The translations under genes and the position numbers were made by a program. Shown here one piece after another: positions 46,729-55,075 of a DNA stretch of 64,000 nucleotides. This DNA comes from an uncultured Psychrobacter sp. GTDB taxonomy: Bacteria; Pseudomonadota; Gammaproteobacteria; Pseudomonadales; Moraxellaceae. Positions within the stretch are counted from its first letter, which is position 1; each line of letters opens with the position of its first letter. A model generated the notes under the pieces. The model saw only the letters and a program-made list of their open reading frames with translations, did no database searches and was not told the origin of the DNA. The stretch is from positions 124,001-188,000 of the forward strand of contig CANLXO010000001.1 of the NCBI GenBank assembly GCA_947495055.1, in the 5' to 3' direction.

Positions 46729-47466
46729 TTACTTTTTATTGAGCTTTTCGCTAACTTGCTGCCAGACCATATCTGGTAACGTCCCTAGCGCCTTGAGTGG
46801 TAGCGTAAGCTTTTTGGGGAATTCAATAACGTCATCGCCGCTATTGATACCATCACGAATAGCTTGACTTGCCTGCTCAGTCGTCTGAATAAAGGGCATC
46901 GGAAAGTCATTTTGCTTGGTCATTGGCGTCTCGACAAAACCAGGAACGACTAGGCTGACCGCAACATCAAAAGGCGCAAGACTGATTTGCAAGGTTTTCA
47001 TAAGATAGTGAATTGCCGCTTTTGAGCTTCCGTAAGCCTCAGCGCGTGCAAACGGTACATAAGCGGATGCCGACCCTATACCCACCAAGCGACCTTTGGA
47101 CTCAATTAGCTTTGGCAATGCGCCTTCAATAGCGTGTGACAGTGTACCCATATTGACTGACATTACCTTCATAAAGGCTTCACTATCAAAGTTTGGCATG
47201 TCTAAATACTCACACATGCCCGCGCCGCAAATGGCTAAGTCAATCTTATCGATATCATTAAAGGCGTCTATCACTTTATCGCGGTCCATCAAGTCCAAAT
47301 CGATAGGATTGGCACCCAACTCCTTTAATTCAGCGAGCGCCTCATCATCGCGGCCAACGGCATATACAGTATGACCATCTGATAGATAATCTTTTGCCAA
47401 CTGCTTGCCGATACCAGAGGTTGCACCAGTAATAACGATGCTTAGTTTATTAGCGTTATTATTCAT
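46729..47466 (-). CDS. Short-chain dehydrogenase/reductase
   Basis: 245 residues. Classical SDR: NAD(P) motif VITGATSGIGKQLA, AICGAGMCE in place of NNAG, catalytic Ser in GIGSASAYVPF and the YGSSKAAI (YxxxK) motif. PGFVETPMT closes the substrate loop. First gene of the CFA-like cluster (five genes on the minus strand with DUF2177). It may reduce or oxidise a lipid intermediate. AGGGACTCTATT precedes the ATG. Confidence 0.9.
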   Translation of the reverse strand: MNNNANKLSIVITGATSGIGKQLAKDYLSDGHTVYAVGRDDEALAELKELGANPIDLDLMDRDKVIDAFNDIDKIDLAICGAGMCEYLDMPNFDSEAFMKVMSVNMGTLSHAIEGALPKLIESKGRLVGIGSASAYVPFARAEAYGSSKAAIHYLMKTLQISLAPFDVAVSLVVPGFVETPMTKQNDFPMPFIQTTEQASQAIRDGINSGDDVIEFPKKLTLPLKALGTLPDMVWQQVSEKLNKK

Positions 47467-47714
47467 AATAGAGTCCCTACTTTTATTGGTTTTATCTTAT
47501 TAAAGGCGTTCGCTGTTGTATAAAATCTAAATAGTCAGCGTCCAAATAATTATAGTATAAGGCTGCACCTTTATTGTTGTAACTTCGCAATCAACTGACA
47601 CAAACTATTATCATAGATTAAAAATAGACAAAAGAGCCCATCAAGAGTCATCCGTTAAGATGACAAGCTGCTTATTCTCTATATTTAGCCAAATAAAAAA
47701 ATAGACAAAAAAGC

Positions 47715-47742
47715 TTGACGTATTTTTTATCTTTGTTAGAAT
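47715..47742 (+). promoter_or_regulatory. Sigma-70 promoter of tRNA-Asn copy 1
   Basis: TTGACG at 47715-47720, 16-bp spacer, TAGAAT at 47737-47742, then a C-rich discriminator (ACGCCCCA) typical of stable-RNA promoters. It lies in the 338-bp gap between the SDR gene and the tRNA; the rest of that gap is AT-rich and empty. Confidence 0.75.
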
Positions 47743-47804
47743 ACGCCCCACTTAGCACGAACTCATTAGAGCAGATGCTAAGTTCACTGTCAGCAGTGAT
47801 TTAT

Positions 47805-47880
47805 TCCTCAATAGCTCAGTTGGTAGAGCGTCGGACTGTTAATCCGTGTGTCCCTGGTTCGAGCCCAGGTTGAGGAGCCA
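47805..47880 (+). tRNA. tRNA-Asn (GTT), copy 1
   Basis: 76 nt including encoded CCA. Acceptor stem TCCTCAA/TTGAGGA, D-loop AGCTCAGTTGGTAGAGC, anticodon loop CTGTTAA with GTT at 47838-47840, T-arm CCTGGTTCGAGCCCAGG. Identical to the copy at 48113. Confidence 0.97.
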
Positions 47881-47924
47881 AATTTTAGCAGTACTCTTTA
47901 GATTCGATTATGGCATTTGCCAAG

Positions 47925-47954
47925 ACCCTCATCACTTTGATGAGGGTTTTTTTA
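47925..47954 (+). terminator. Terminator of tRNA-Asn copy 1
   Basis: ACCCTCATCA (47925-47934) pairs with TGATGAGGGT (47938-47947), loop CTT, then seven T's. Confidence 0.92.
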
Positions 47955-48021
47955 TGCCAGTATGCTCGCTGTATAAGCTTACGCATATTTAATAAATTTT
48001 AGTGTTATTCGCTTATCTAGG

Positions 48022-48050
48022 TTGACACAACCAAGAGACTTGGCTAAAAT
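48022..48050 (+). promoter_or_regulatory. Sigma-70 promoter of tRNA-Asn copy 2
   Basis: TTGACA at 48022-48027, 17-bp spacer, TAAAAT at 48045-48050. Near-consensus; the tRNA begins about 60 bp downstream. Confidence 0.78.
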
Positions 48051-48112
48051 GTGCTCCACATAACGCAAACAAGCTTATCGCTTGATAGTAACCAGTCGTT
48101 ATCACCCCTTAT

Positions 48113-48188
48113 TCCTCAATAGCTCAGTTGGTAGAGCGTCGGACTGTTAATCCGTGTGTCCCTGGTTCGAGCCCAGGTTGAGGAGCCA
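48113..48188 (+). tRNA. tRNA-Asn (GTT), copy 2
   Basis: 76 nt including CCA, the same sequence as copy 1; anticodon GTT at 48146-48148. It has its own promoter and terminator, so the two are separate units made by duplication. Confidence 0.97.
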
Positions 48189-48230
48189 TATTTAGTTGTT
48201 TGAACCCTATTTAATTGTACAAACAACGAA

Positions 48231-48262
48231 AACCTCTATCTATTATTGATAGAGGTTTTTTT
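48231..48262 (+). terminator. Terminator of tRNA-Asn copy 2
   Basis: AACCTCTATC (48231-48240) pairs with GATAGAGGTT (48248-48257), loop 7, then T's. Confidence 0.9.
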
Positions 48263-48398
48263 GTGCTTATAGGTTTTATAGCGGTTGAACAATAAGGTGT
48301 TCTTTTGGCAGTATTTGTTGTATGGTGAGCATAGTTTTGCTTAATTGATTTCATCCTAGTGTTTTGTCTTATAATATCACTACAAACAATGGTTTATT

Positions 48399-48728
48399 AT
48401 GATACCTGTCCATATAAAAAATAAGTTCTCAGATCATCCGCAAAAGGTGATGCGCCCAGTAAGTATCCGTTTGTCTGAGGAGATGATTGGTTTATTGACG
48501 GCTACCTCAGAGGAGCTAGGGTTTAAACGTATTCAGGGGTTAATACGTCTCTACATCCGTCAAGGTCTTGACCGTGATCATCAAGACTACACGCTTGCGC
48601 ACGATGAGGTCTTTATCGAAACCCTACGTAAACATGGCGTAAGTCAGCGCATTATTGATCAGGCGATTATTACTACGCACAACAACAGTATTATTCACCC
48701 TTTATCTGAGCTAGAAAAAGACGAATAA
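48399..48728 (+). CDS. Small protein with a ribbon-helix-helix-like segment
   Basis: 109 residues. The stretch RPVSIRLSEEMIGLL followed by a helix and IQGLIRLYIRQGLDR resembles a ribbon-helix-helix DNA-binding fold (strand, two helices). The second half is helical and charged (HDEVFIETLRKHGVSQRIID). No toxin gene is adjacent, so it is not an obvious antitoxin. The ribosome-binding site is weak. It may be a small transcription regulator; assignment tentative. A strong terminator follows at 48758. Confidence 0.65.
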   Translation: MIPVHIKNKFSDHPQKVMRPVSIRLSEEMIGLLTATSEELGFKRIQGLIRLYIRQGLDRDHQDYTLAHDEVFIETLRKHGVSQRIIDQAIITTHNNSIIHPLSELEKDE

Positions 48729-48757
48729 AGGCTTAAGATTTAAAAAGGCAAAATACA

Positions 48758-48795
48758 AAAGGCTAAGCGCTACTCGTGTGCTTAGCCTTTTTTTA
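48758..48795 (+). terminator. Rho-independent terminator
   Basis: AAAGGCTAAGC (48758-48768) pairs with GCTTAGCCTTT (48780-48790), loop 11, then T's. Confidence 0.9.
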
Positions 48796-48961
48796 TACTT
48801 ACCTTTTGCTTGCTTATTCTATTTTCCATTAATCTAGCTTACCTTTATTGGGCTAACTCTTGCAAAAGATAACGTGATGAGCATTCCCATTCATTGAGTA
48901 AACGCGGTATATTAAAGCTCTAAGAATAAGACATAACATGTGTGCTTATAAGGAGTGAATC

Positions 48962-49684
48962 ATGATAAAGCGCTTGAGTACTGCTCTACTTGCAACCTTA
49001 TCGCTAGGGGTTGTACCGATGATAACTAGCTGCTCTATGCCGCAAAATGATCCAGCGAAACAGACCATACCGACCAACTCGGATCAATGGCAGGCGCAAT
49101 TGGGTGATACCTTTGAGCAATTGCCTGAGAGCGATAGGCAGGTTTTGAGTCGCTATATGCTACGTATGAAGCTCAGCGGCGCTTATGAGTCAGGAGCGAT
49201 GCCGCGTACTACGATTGAAAAAGCACTACTACAACAGCGCGAGTACGAGCGCCTGCATCCTGATAATCCAACGGGAGAAAAGAGCCCTGTTGTCGCCAAT
49301 CAATCCAATAGCGCGGTAACTGCACAAACTTATCCCGTTGCCCTGCTCCCTGTCAAAACCAGCGACAGCGATAGTCTCAATCAGGTCAAAATGCAGTTTA
49401 TGCTCTCCAATCACGGCAGTGTACCTATCGAAAGCTTTGAAGGTACGCTGATGATGAAAGACGCTAAGCTCACTCAGGGCAAAAAGTTTAATGTTCCATT
49501 AACGAGTTTTGTGCCGACTATCGAGCCTGAACAGTCTGGCAAGATTATCATCGATAGTAGTATTGAGGACATCAACGTCATGCGCGCTATTCGAAACACG
49601 CAGGCGGTCACTATCAGCATTGTTGATGGCACACTAACTTTGACCGATGGTCAAACTATTGAGTTCAATAACGCGTTAGAGTAA
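48962..49684 (+). CDS. Hypothetical lipoprotein
   Basis: 240 residues. Signal peptide with lipobox ITSC near residue 24. A helical segment (residues about 35-100, with VLSRYMLRMKLSGAY) is followed by a Gly/Ser-poor linker and a beta-rich domain (QFMLSNHGSVPIESFEGTL) that looks immunoglobulin-like. AAGGAGTGAATC precedes the ATG. This layout is seen in periplasmic lipoproteins of unknown function in related genera; no domain name can be given with confidence. Confidence 0.75.
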   Translation: MIKRLSTALLATLSLGVVPMITSCSMPQNDPAKQTIPTNSDQWQAQLGDTFEQLPESDRQVLSRYMLRMKLSGAYESGAMPRTTIEKALLQQREYERLHPDNPTGEKSPVVANQSNSAVTAQTYPVALLPVKTSDSDSLNQVKMQFMLSNHGSVPIESFEGTLMMKDAKLTQGKKFNVPLTSFVPTIEPEQSGKIIIDSSIEDINVMRAIRNTQAVTISIVDGTLTLTDGQTIEFNNALE

Positions 49685-49723
49685 TATTTATTCTAAGTAA
49701 TGTCTTAAAGTGCTGCCCACAAT

Positions 49724-49760
49724 AAAAGCCCTAATCAGCAAATGATTAGGGCTTTTCTTT
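49724..49760 (+). terminator. Rho-independent terminator
   Basis: AAAAGCCCTAATCA (49724-49737) pairs with TGATTAGGGCTTTT (49743-49756), loop 5. Confidence 0.92.
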
Positions 49761-49780
49761 AAAATATTAACTATCAAATT

Positions 49781-49871
49781 TGGCGGAGACGGAGAGATTC
49801 GAACTCTCGAAGGGCTATGAACCCTTGTCGGTTTTCAAGACCGGTGCATTCAACCGCTCTGCCACGTCTCC
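49781..49871 (-). tRNA. tRNA-Ser (TGA)
   Basis: 91 nt with CCA, minus strand. Acceptor GGAGACG/CGTCTCC, D-arm GGCAGAGCGGTTGAATGC, anticodon TGA (plus strand TCA at 49835-49837) in loop CTTGAAA, long class II variable arm, T-arm with GTTCGAATC. Confidence 0.96.
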
Positions 49872-49949
49872 ATTTGTGCATCATTATAGCGATATGATAT
49901 GAGAATGCAAGCGCGTAGCTCAAAAAAATCAAATTATTTTGTCGACCTT

Positions 49950-51095
49950 CTAGTTATGGCGCTGTGGTTTGCTCGATGCTAGATGTAAGCACATATCAAG
50001 CAGCCTATTAGCATAACCCCATTCATTATCGTACCAAGCAAACACTTTGTACTGACTGCCCACCTGCATGAGCTGCTGACCATCGATAATCAGCGACTCT
50101 GGCTGATGGATAAAATCACTCGATACCAACGGCTCATCGGTATAAGCCATAATCCCCAATAGATGCGTTTGACTAGCTGTTAGTAGTGCACTCTTTATAG
50201 CGTCAATACTGACGTCGGGCGTATCCAAAACAAAGGTAACATCTATGGCAGCGACATCGATAGTCGGTACGCGAATAGAATGCCCATTAATCTTGCCGAC
50301 CATTGCGGGTAGGACGCGTTCGGTGGCGGCGATACTACTTGATGTAGTTGGGATAATATTGTGACCTGAAGCTCGAGCGCGGCGCGGATCGCGGTGCGCT
50401 TGATCGAGGACGTTTTGATCAGCAGTCACCGCATGAATCTCTGTCATCATCGCTGAGCGTACACCAAAGGCTTTGTCCAACGTGTCGATAAGTGGTACTA
50501 GGGCTTGTGTGGTACAAGAGACGCTTGAGATAATCGGTAGCTTGCAGGTAAGCATATCAGTATTAACACCCATGACGATACAAGCATCAACCGTATCAAA
50601 GGGAGCTGCGCCTATGATCACCTGCCGCGCACCTGCGTCAATATGCATGCTAGCTTGCTCGTAAGAGCGAAAATGACCTGTGCATTCTAGTACAACGTCA
50701 ATCTCAAGCGTCGCCCATAGCAACTGCGAAGGATTAGGCTCACTAAGCATACGAATACAGTAAGTATGGCTGTTTTTGGTCAAGCACAGCTGCGTCTCAC
50801 TATCATCCTCTATGATATCGGCGCTCACCCCAAGACGGCTTAGGCGTCCATGAGTGCTATCGAACTTTAACAGATGCAACAAGATATCAGCAGGCGCTAA
50901 GTCATTAATAGCGACGATGTGGATAGCACGTCCAAGCACCTCAAAGCGCTCTATCATGGCTCGTAGCACATTGCGCCCGATACGACCAAAACCATTAATC
51001 GCCACCCGCAGTGGCTGAGCATGCGCGCTAGTGACAGCGGTATTTTTGATAGGATTGGGCGTCAATTGGTAAATAGCGCTAGAAAAATCAGGCAT
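49950..51095 (-). CDS. Type I glyceraldehyde-3-phosphate dehydrogenase-family protein (GAPDH or Epd)
   Basis: 381 residues, about 40 longer than usual because of an N-terminal extension before VAINGFGRIGRNVLRAM. Catalytic Cys in SSVSCTTQALVP, His in TEIHAVTADQNVLD, then RRARASGHNIIPTTSS and the C-terminal WYDNEWGYANRLLDM. The active-site sequence is GAPDH/erythrose-4-phosphate dehydrogenase-like; GAPDH normally reads SCTTNC and Epd is closest in the DQ-V-D part, so the substrate is uncertain. The ribosome-binding site is poor. A 5x17-bp tandem repeat lies upstream. Confidence 0.85.
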   Translation of the reverse strand: MPDFSSAIYQLTPNPIKNTAVTSAHAQPLRVAINGFGRIGRNVLRAMIERFEVLGRAIHIVAINDLAPADILLHLLKFDSTHGRLSRLGVSADIIEDDSETQLCLTKNSHTYCIRMLSEPNPSQLLWATLEIDVVLECTGHFRSYEQASMHIDAGARQVIIGAAPFDTVDACIVMGVNTDMLTCKLPIISSVSCTTQALVPLIDTLDKAFGVRSAMMTEIHAVTADQNVLDQAHRDPRRARASGHNIIPTTSSSIAATERVLPAMVGKINGHSIRVPTIDVAAIDVTFVLDTPDVSIDAIKSALLTASQTHLLGIMAYTDEPLVSSDFIHQPESLIIDGQQLMQVGSQYKVFAWYDNEWGYANRLLDMCLHLASSKPQRHN

Positions 51096-51157
51096 AAAAA
51101 GGCATCGCTATAAAAGGTAGGGACAGAGCGCTTATCATTGTGACAGAGCGACTGTTT

Positions 51158-51242
51158 AAAGTACGATAATACTTAAAGCACGATAACAACCAAAGCACGA
51201 TAACAACTAAAGCACGGTAACACTCAAAGCACGATAATTTAA
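51158..51242. repeat. Five tandem 17-bp repeats
   Basis: Units start at 51158, 51175, 51192, 51209 and 51226. Consensus on the plus strand is AAAGCACGATAACAACT, with AAAG and CG[AG]TAA kept in all five. The last unit overlaps the stop codon of the helicase gene. The array lies about 65-150 bp upstream of the GAPDH-family start, i.e. in its promoter region, so it could be a set of regulator sites or a simple slippage repeat. Confidence 0.85.
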
Positions 51243-53182
51243 GGCGAAATAAATATGAGTGCCAAGCGAATAGTATTATAGTCCACGCTTTGTTTAAGAC
51301 TCTCGTAAATAGGCTTAATTTTGACGCTACCATCATCGTTAAAGTCATTAGGATTATTGGCCACTTTGATCGCTACATAAGCATTACCAACAGCGGTCAT
51401 GACTTCATTATTAGGACGTAGATGATCACAGGCAAGGCTTGGATCTTGGCGTTTGAGCTCACTGATATGACGCATGATTGTCGACTGCGCCAGCTCGCGC
51501 TCTTGCGCGATCTCGGCAATGGACAAGCTCTCCTCCAGCAGCATCTTAGTCAATAATAGCGTGCTTTCTGACTTGTCAGCGACTTGGTTGCCTAGTTTTT
51601 GCTTTTTGTCTTGCACCGCTTTTATGCGCTCGCGGCGACGCTTTTGTAGACCCTCATAAGCATCGATTACTGATTGAGTCAGGGTGCCACCTGACTTTAG
51701 GATGAACTTATCATGCGCCTGTTTCATGCTTTTGTCATCAAGCATCGCGTAATTGGCATCCGCTTCTTCTGATAGCGTCAAAAAGCGCTTGTCGGCTCCA
51801 CGTGCTAATGGGTCTAGTTGCAAGCTCATATCGTTCATGCCAAGCAGTTGTAGCCCCGCCAGTGACTTAAGGCGTGAGAGCGCGACATAACCCTGACCCA
51901 GCTCAAAGGTACGCGACAGATCAATCTCAGCGGCGTCCAAGGTCATGCCTTGCGATTTATGAATCGTAATCGCCCACGCCAGACACAATGGTACTTGCTC
52001 ATAGCTAGCGAGCACATCGCCTGTCTCATCTTCAATAATCCACTCTTCTGGTTCAGCGGTGACTTCGCGCCCTGAATTCAGCCTAACCACTGGCATTTTT
52101 GGCGCGGCTGAGGACTTATCTTTGGTGTTGGCTTTGCCTTTTTTATCTTTATCTGCTGTTTTGCTACTATCTTCATCGTCGATAGTAATCGTGTCATCTT
52201 CGGCCATATCCGCTTTGGCATCACTTTTGGCTTTATCTTTAGCCTTGCTGTCATCGACTTTTACCGCCGCAAAGCCAATCAGCTCCCCCATCGTACCGTT
52301 TGAGACGCCAAGCTCGTTGTTATTCTTAATGAACATCACTTTCGCGCCAACTTTTAGGATCAGCTCATCTTGCGTGCGTACGGTCTTCTTTAGAGTATCT
52401 ACCAGCTTACTCTCACCCACAGATGAGGCTTCAAATCGTCTCGTCTCACCCTCTAGTGCCGCAAGCTCCTTGTCATTGATCTTATTGACGTCGAGGTTAT
52501 GGGTATATAGCCGCGTGCGCTTGATATCGACGTTTTGATCAAAGGTGTTCTCAAGCGCCGCAATCGCTTCAAAGCTGACATCCTGACGACGGATCTGATT
52601 TAAGATATCGTCCAAATTAAGACCACCATCGGCAGCCTCGCTCTTTTGTCTATGCTGCTCAGATAGATAGCAGATGCGAAAGCCTGCATCGAGCCATGCT
52701 TCACTCATAAAAGCGAACTTATCGCGATTACTCTCGCCTTTACTACCTATAGGCGGCAGCTGAAAAAAGTCGCCTGCGACGACGACCTGAATCCCGCCAA
52801 AGGGGTTATCATTTTTGCGGACGTGTTTGAGCACTTGATTGACTAGATTGAGCTGCTTGGCATGCAGCATAGATATCTCATCGATGATAAGTACCGCGGT
52901 GTCTTTGAGTCTATCGGCCAAAAACTGCTTGCGCGCCAAGTTACTCAAATCCCGCTCCGTCAGCTCATCTTTGATACCGATGCCCGACCAGCTATGAATG
53001 GTGGTGCCATTCATATGAGTGGCTGCAATACCTGTACTGGCTGTCACCGCTACAGGTACGCGGCGCGCACGTAAGTAATGAATATATTGGTTAAGCGTAT
53101 AGGTTTTACCTGAGCCTGCTGAGCCGGTCAAAAACACGTTCTTACCGGTTTTTAGAATATTAAGAGCAGAAGATTGACGCAT
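51239..53182 (-). CDS. PIF1-type ATP-dependent DNA helicase with C-terminal HTH
   Basis: 647 residues from the ATG at 53182. Superfamily 1B motifs: Walker A FLTGSAGSGKTYT, TGIAATHMNGTTIHSW, Walker B VLIIDEISML, AGDFFQLPPIG, SEQHRQ, and in domain 2B WAITIHKSQGMTLD and GYVALSRL. Between is an inserted, very charged stretch rich in Lys, Asp and Ala (about residues 310-365). The C-terminal 120 residues hold LSIAEIAQERELAQSTIMRH, a helix-turn-helix of the kind fused to some PIF1/RecQ helicases. Role in replication or G-quadruplex resolution is inferred from family. Confidence 0.9.
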   Translation of the reverse strand: MRQSSALNILKTGKNVFLTGSAGSGKTYTLNQYIHYLRARRVPVAVTASTGIAATHMNGTTIHSWSGIGIKDELTERDLSNLARKQFLADRLKDTAVLIIDEISMLHAKQLNLVNQVLKHVRKNDNPFGGIQVVVAGDFFQLPPIGSKGESNRDKFAFMSEAWLDAGFRICYLSEQHRQKSEAADGGLNLDDILNQIRRQDVSFEAIAALENTFDQNVDIKRTRLYTHNLDVNKINDKELAALEGETRRFEASSVGESKLVDTLKKTVRTQDELILKVGAKVMFIKNNNELGVSNGTMGELIGFAAVKVDDSKAKDKAKSDAKADMAEDDTITIDDEDSSKTADKDKKGKANTKDKSSAAPKMPVVRLNSGREVTAEPEEWIIEDETGDVLASYEQVPLCLAWAITIHKSQGMTLDAAEIDLSRTFELGQGYVALSRLKSLAGLQLLGMNDMSLQLDPLARGADKRFLTLSEEADANYAMLDDKSMKQAHDKFILKSGGTLTQSVIDAYEGLQKRRRERIKAVQDKKQKLGNQVADKSESTLLLTKMLLEESLSIAEIAQERELAQSTIMRHISELKRQDPSLACDHLRPNNEVMTAVGNAYVAIKVANNPNDFNDDGSVKIKPIYESLKQSVDYNTIRLALIFISP

Positions 53183-53448
53183 AAACCTAGACCAATTAAC
53201 AAAAGATAAAAAAGACTCGATAAGCAGCTTTGGGCCGACAAGGAGCCAAATGTTTGGCAGCAATTATAACAGCTACGCACGCTTTGCAAACTATTTTAAC
53301 GAGGCAAGCTTAACAAACCAAAAGTTATATGAACGTAAAACCATTATTATTAAAAGTTGCTATCGCTTCTTGTGTAATCCGAGTACGATAGACAGATAGC
53401 AATAGCTAAAGTCAGGAAGATTTATTCACTCATAAAAAGGAAAGCTCC

Positions 53449-54975
53449 ATGTTATATGACACCCCTAATACTAAAAATAGCCCAGTTCAATTCCGCGACA
53501 CATACGATAACTTTATCAATGGCGAATGGGTCGCACCAGTCGATGGCGAATACTTTGATAATCTTAGTCCTATCGATGGTAAAACCATCTGCCAAGTGGC
53601 ACGCTCAAAAGAAGCCGATATCGAAAAAGCTTTAGATGCTGCACACGCGGCCAAAGACGCTTGGGGCAAAACCAGCGTCACTGAGCGCGCTAATCTACTA
53701 CTTAAAATCGCTGACAAGATGGAAGAGAACCTTGAAGCCATCGCCATTGCTGAGTGTTATGAGAATGGCAAGGCAGTACGCGAAACCTTAGCCGCTGATA
53801 TCCCTCTCGCGATTGATCATTTCCGCTACTTTGCCAGCGCCATTCGCGCGCAAGAAGGCGGTATCAGCCAAATTGATGAAGATACCGTCGCTTACCACTT
53901 CCATGAGCCTTTAGGCGTAGTCGGTCAAATCATTCCTTGGAACTTTCCGATTCTGATGGGGGTATGGAAACTGGCTCCGGCTCTCGCTGCGGGTAACTGC
54001 ATTGTCCTAAAACCTGCCGAGCAAACCCCCGCCTCTATCCTATTTATGCTAGAGACCATTGGCATTGCCGATATCTTGCCAAAAGGCGTCCTCAACGTAG
54101 TGAATGGTTTTGGCGTTGAAGCCGGTAAACCGCTGGCTTCCAATCCGCGTATTAATAAAGTCGCCTTTACCGGCGAGACTACCACCGGTCGCCTAATCAT
54201 GCAGTACGCTAGTGAAAACATCATTCCAGTCACCTTGGAGCTAGGCGGCAAAAGCCCTAATATTTTCTTTGCCGATGTCATGGATGAAGATGATGATTTC
54301 TTAGACAAAGCCGTTGAAGGTCTAGTGATGTTTGCGCTCAATCAAGGCGAGATCTGCACTTGTCCCTCACGCGCGCTGGTGCATGAGAGTATCTATGATG
54401 AGTTTATCAAACGCTGTGTTGAGCGCGTCAAAGCCATTAAGATGGGCAACCCACTTGATACCGATACTATGATTGGCGCGCAAGCCAGCTCTGATCAATT
54501 AGAGAAAATCTTATCTTACTTAGATATCGGCAAAAAAGAAGGCGCAAAAGTATTGGTCGGCGGCGAGCGTGCCGAACATGACGGCGATCTTGGCGATGGC
54601 TACTATGTACAGCCGACGATCTTTGAAGGCACTAACGACATGCGCGTGTTCCAAGAAGAAATCTTCGGTCCCGTACTTGCGGTCACGACTTTTAAAGACG
54701 ATGAAGAAGCGATGAGTATCGCTAATGATACGTTATATGGCCTGGGCGCTGGCGTTTGGACGCGTAGTGTACACAAAGCTTACCGCTTCGGACGTGGTAT
54801 TCAAGCTGGACGCGTATGGACCAACTGCTATCACATCTACCCTGCGCATTCTGCATTCGGCGGTTATAAGCAATCCGGCATTGGACGCGAAAACCACTTA
54901 ATGATGCTCGACCATTATCAGCAAACCAAAAACATGCTGGTCTCTTATAGTCCTAAAGCAATGGGCTTCTTTTAA
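53449..54975 (+). CDS. NAD(P)-dependent aldehyde dehydrogenase (acetaldehyde type)
   Basis: 508 residues, ALDH fold. [20 protein letters not shown] (NAD site), [15 protein letters not shown] with the general base Glu, and [19 protein letters not shown] holding the catalytic Cys. The group with CTCPSRALV and the downstream DUF779 gene is the acetaldehyde dehydrogenase type (AldB/ExaC-like). AAAAGGAAAGCTCC precedes the ATG. With the alcohol dehydrogenase 100 bp downstream it would oxidise ethanol to acetate, or detoxify other aldehydes. Confidence 0.93.
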   Translation: MLYDTPNTKNSPVQFRDTYDNFINGEWVAPVDGEYFDNLSPIDGKTICQVARSKEADIEKALDAAHAAKDAWGKTSVTERANLLLKIADKMEENLEAIAIAECYENGKAVRETLAADIPLAIDHFRYFASAIRAQEGGISQIDEDTVAYHFHEPLGVVGQIIPWNFPILMGVWKLAPALAAGNCIVLKPAEQTPASILFMLETIGIADILPKGVLNVVNGFGVEAGKPLASNPRINKVAFTGETTTGRLIMQYASENIIPVTLELGGKSPNIFFADVMDEDDDFLDKAVEGLVMFALNQGEICTCPSRALVHESIYDEFIKRCVERVKAIKMGNPLDTDTMIGAQASSDQLEKILSYLDIGKKEGAKVLVGGERAEHDGDLGDGYYVQPTIFEGTNDMRVFQEEIFGPVLAVTTFKDDEEAMSIANDTLYGLGAGVWTRSVHKAYRFGRGIQAGRVWTNCYHIYPAHSAFGGYKQSGIGRENHLMMLDHYQQTKNMLVSYSPKAMGFF

Positions 54976-54988
54976 ACACTTGTTCACA

Positions 54989-55047
54989 GCGCTTTATGAT
55001 TAAACCCATAAAGCGCCTCACTGATTAATGTTTATAAAGCATTAATC
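54989..55047 (+). promoter_or_regulatory. Two consecutive stem-loops between aldehyde and alcohol dehydrogenase genes
   Basis: First stem GCGCTTTATG (54989-54998) with CATAAAGCGC (55007-55016), perfect; second GATTAATG (55023-55030) with CATTAATC (55040-55047), perfect. Neither has a proper U-run, so they may protect or process the mRNA or attenuate rather than end transcription. Confidence 0.6.
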
Positions 55048-55075
55048 TATAAAGCAGTCTCAAGGAGTAAGTAAC

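Noticed and set aside
47805..48188. tRNA-Asn repeat as an att site pair of an island
   Set aside because: Only about 230 bp lie between the copies, without integrase or cargo, and each copy is a complete gene with its own promoter.
51158..51242. Tandem repeats as a CRISPR array
   Set aside because: 17-bp units are directly adjacent without spacers, and no cas gene is present.
51088..51348. 86-codon minus-strand ORF across the 17-bp repeats
   Set aside because: It overlaps the GAPDH-family start and the end of the helicase gene, and its repeats in protein are only the DNA repeat read through.
52059..52538. 159-codon plus-strand ORF inside the helicase gene
   Set aside because: Antisense shadow of the charged, low-complexity insert; Ser/Leu-rich without start signals.
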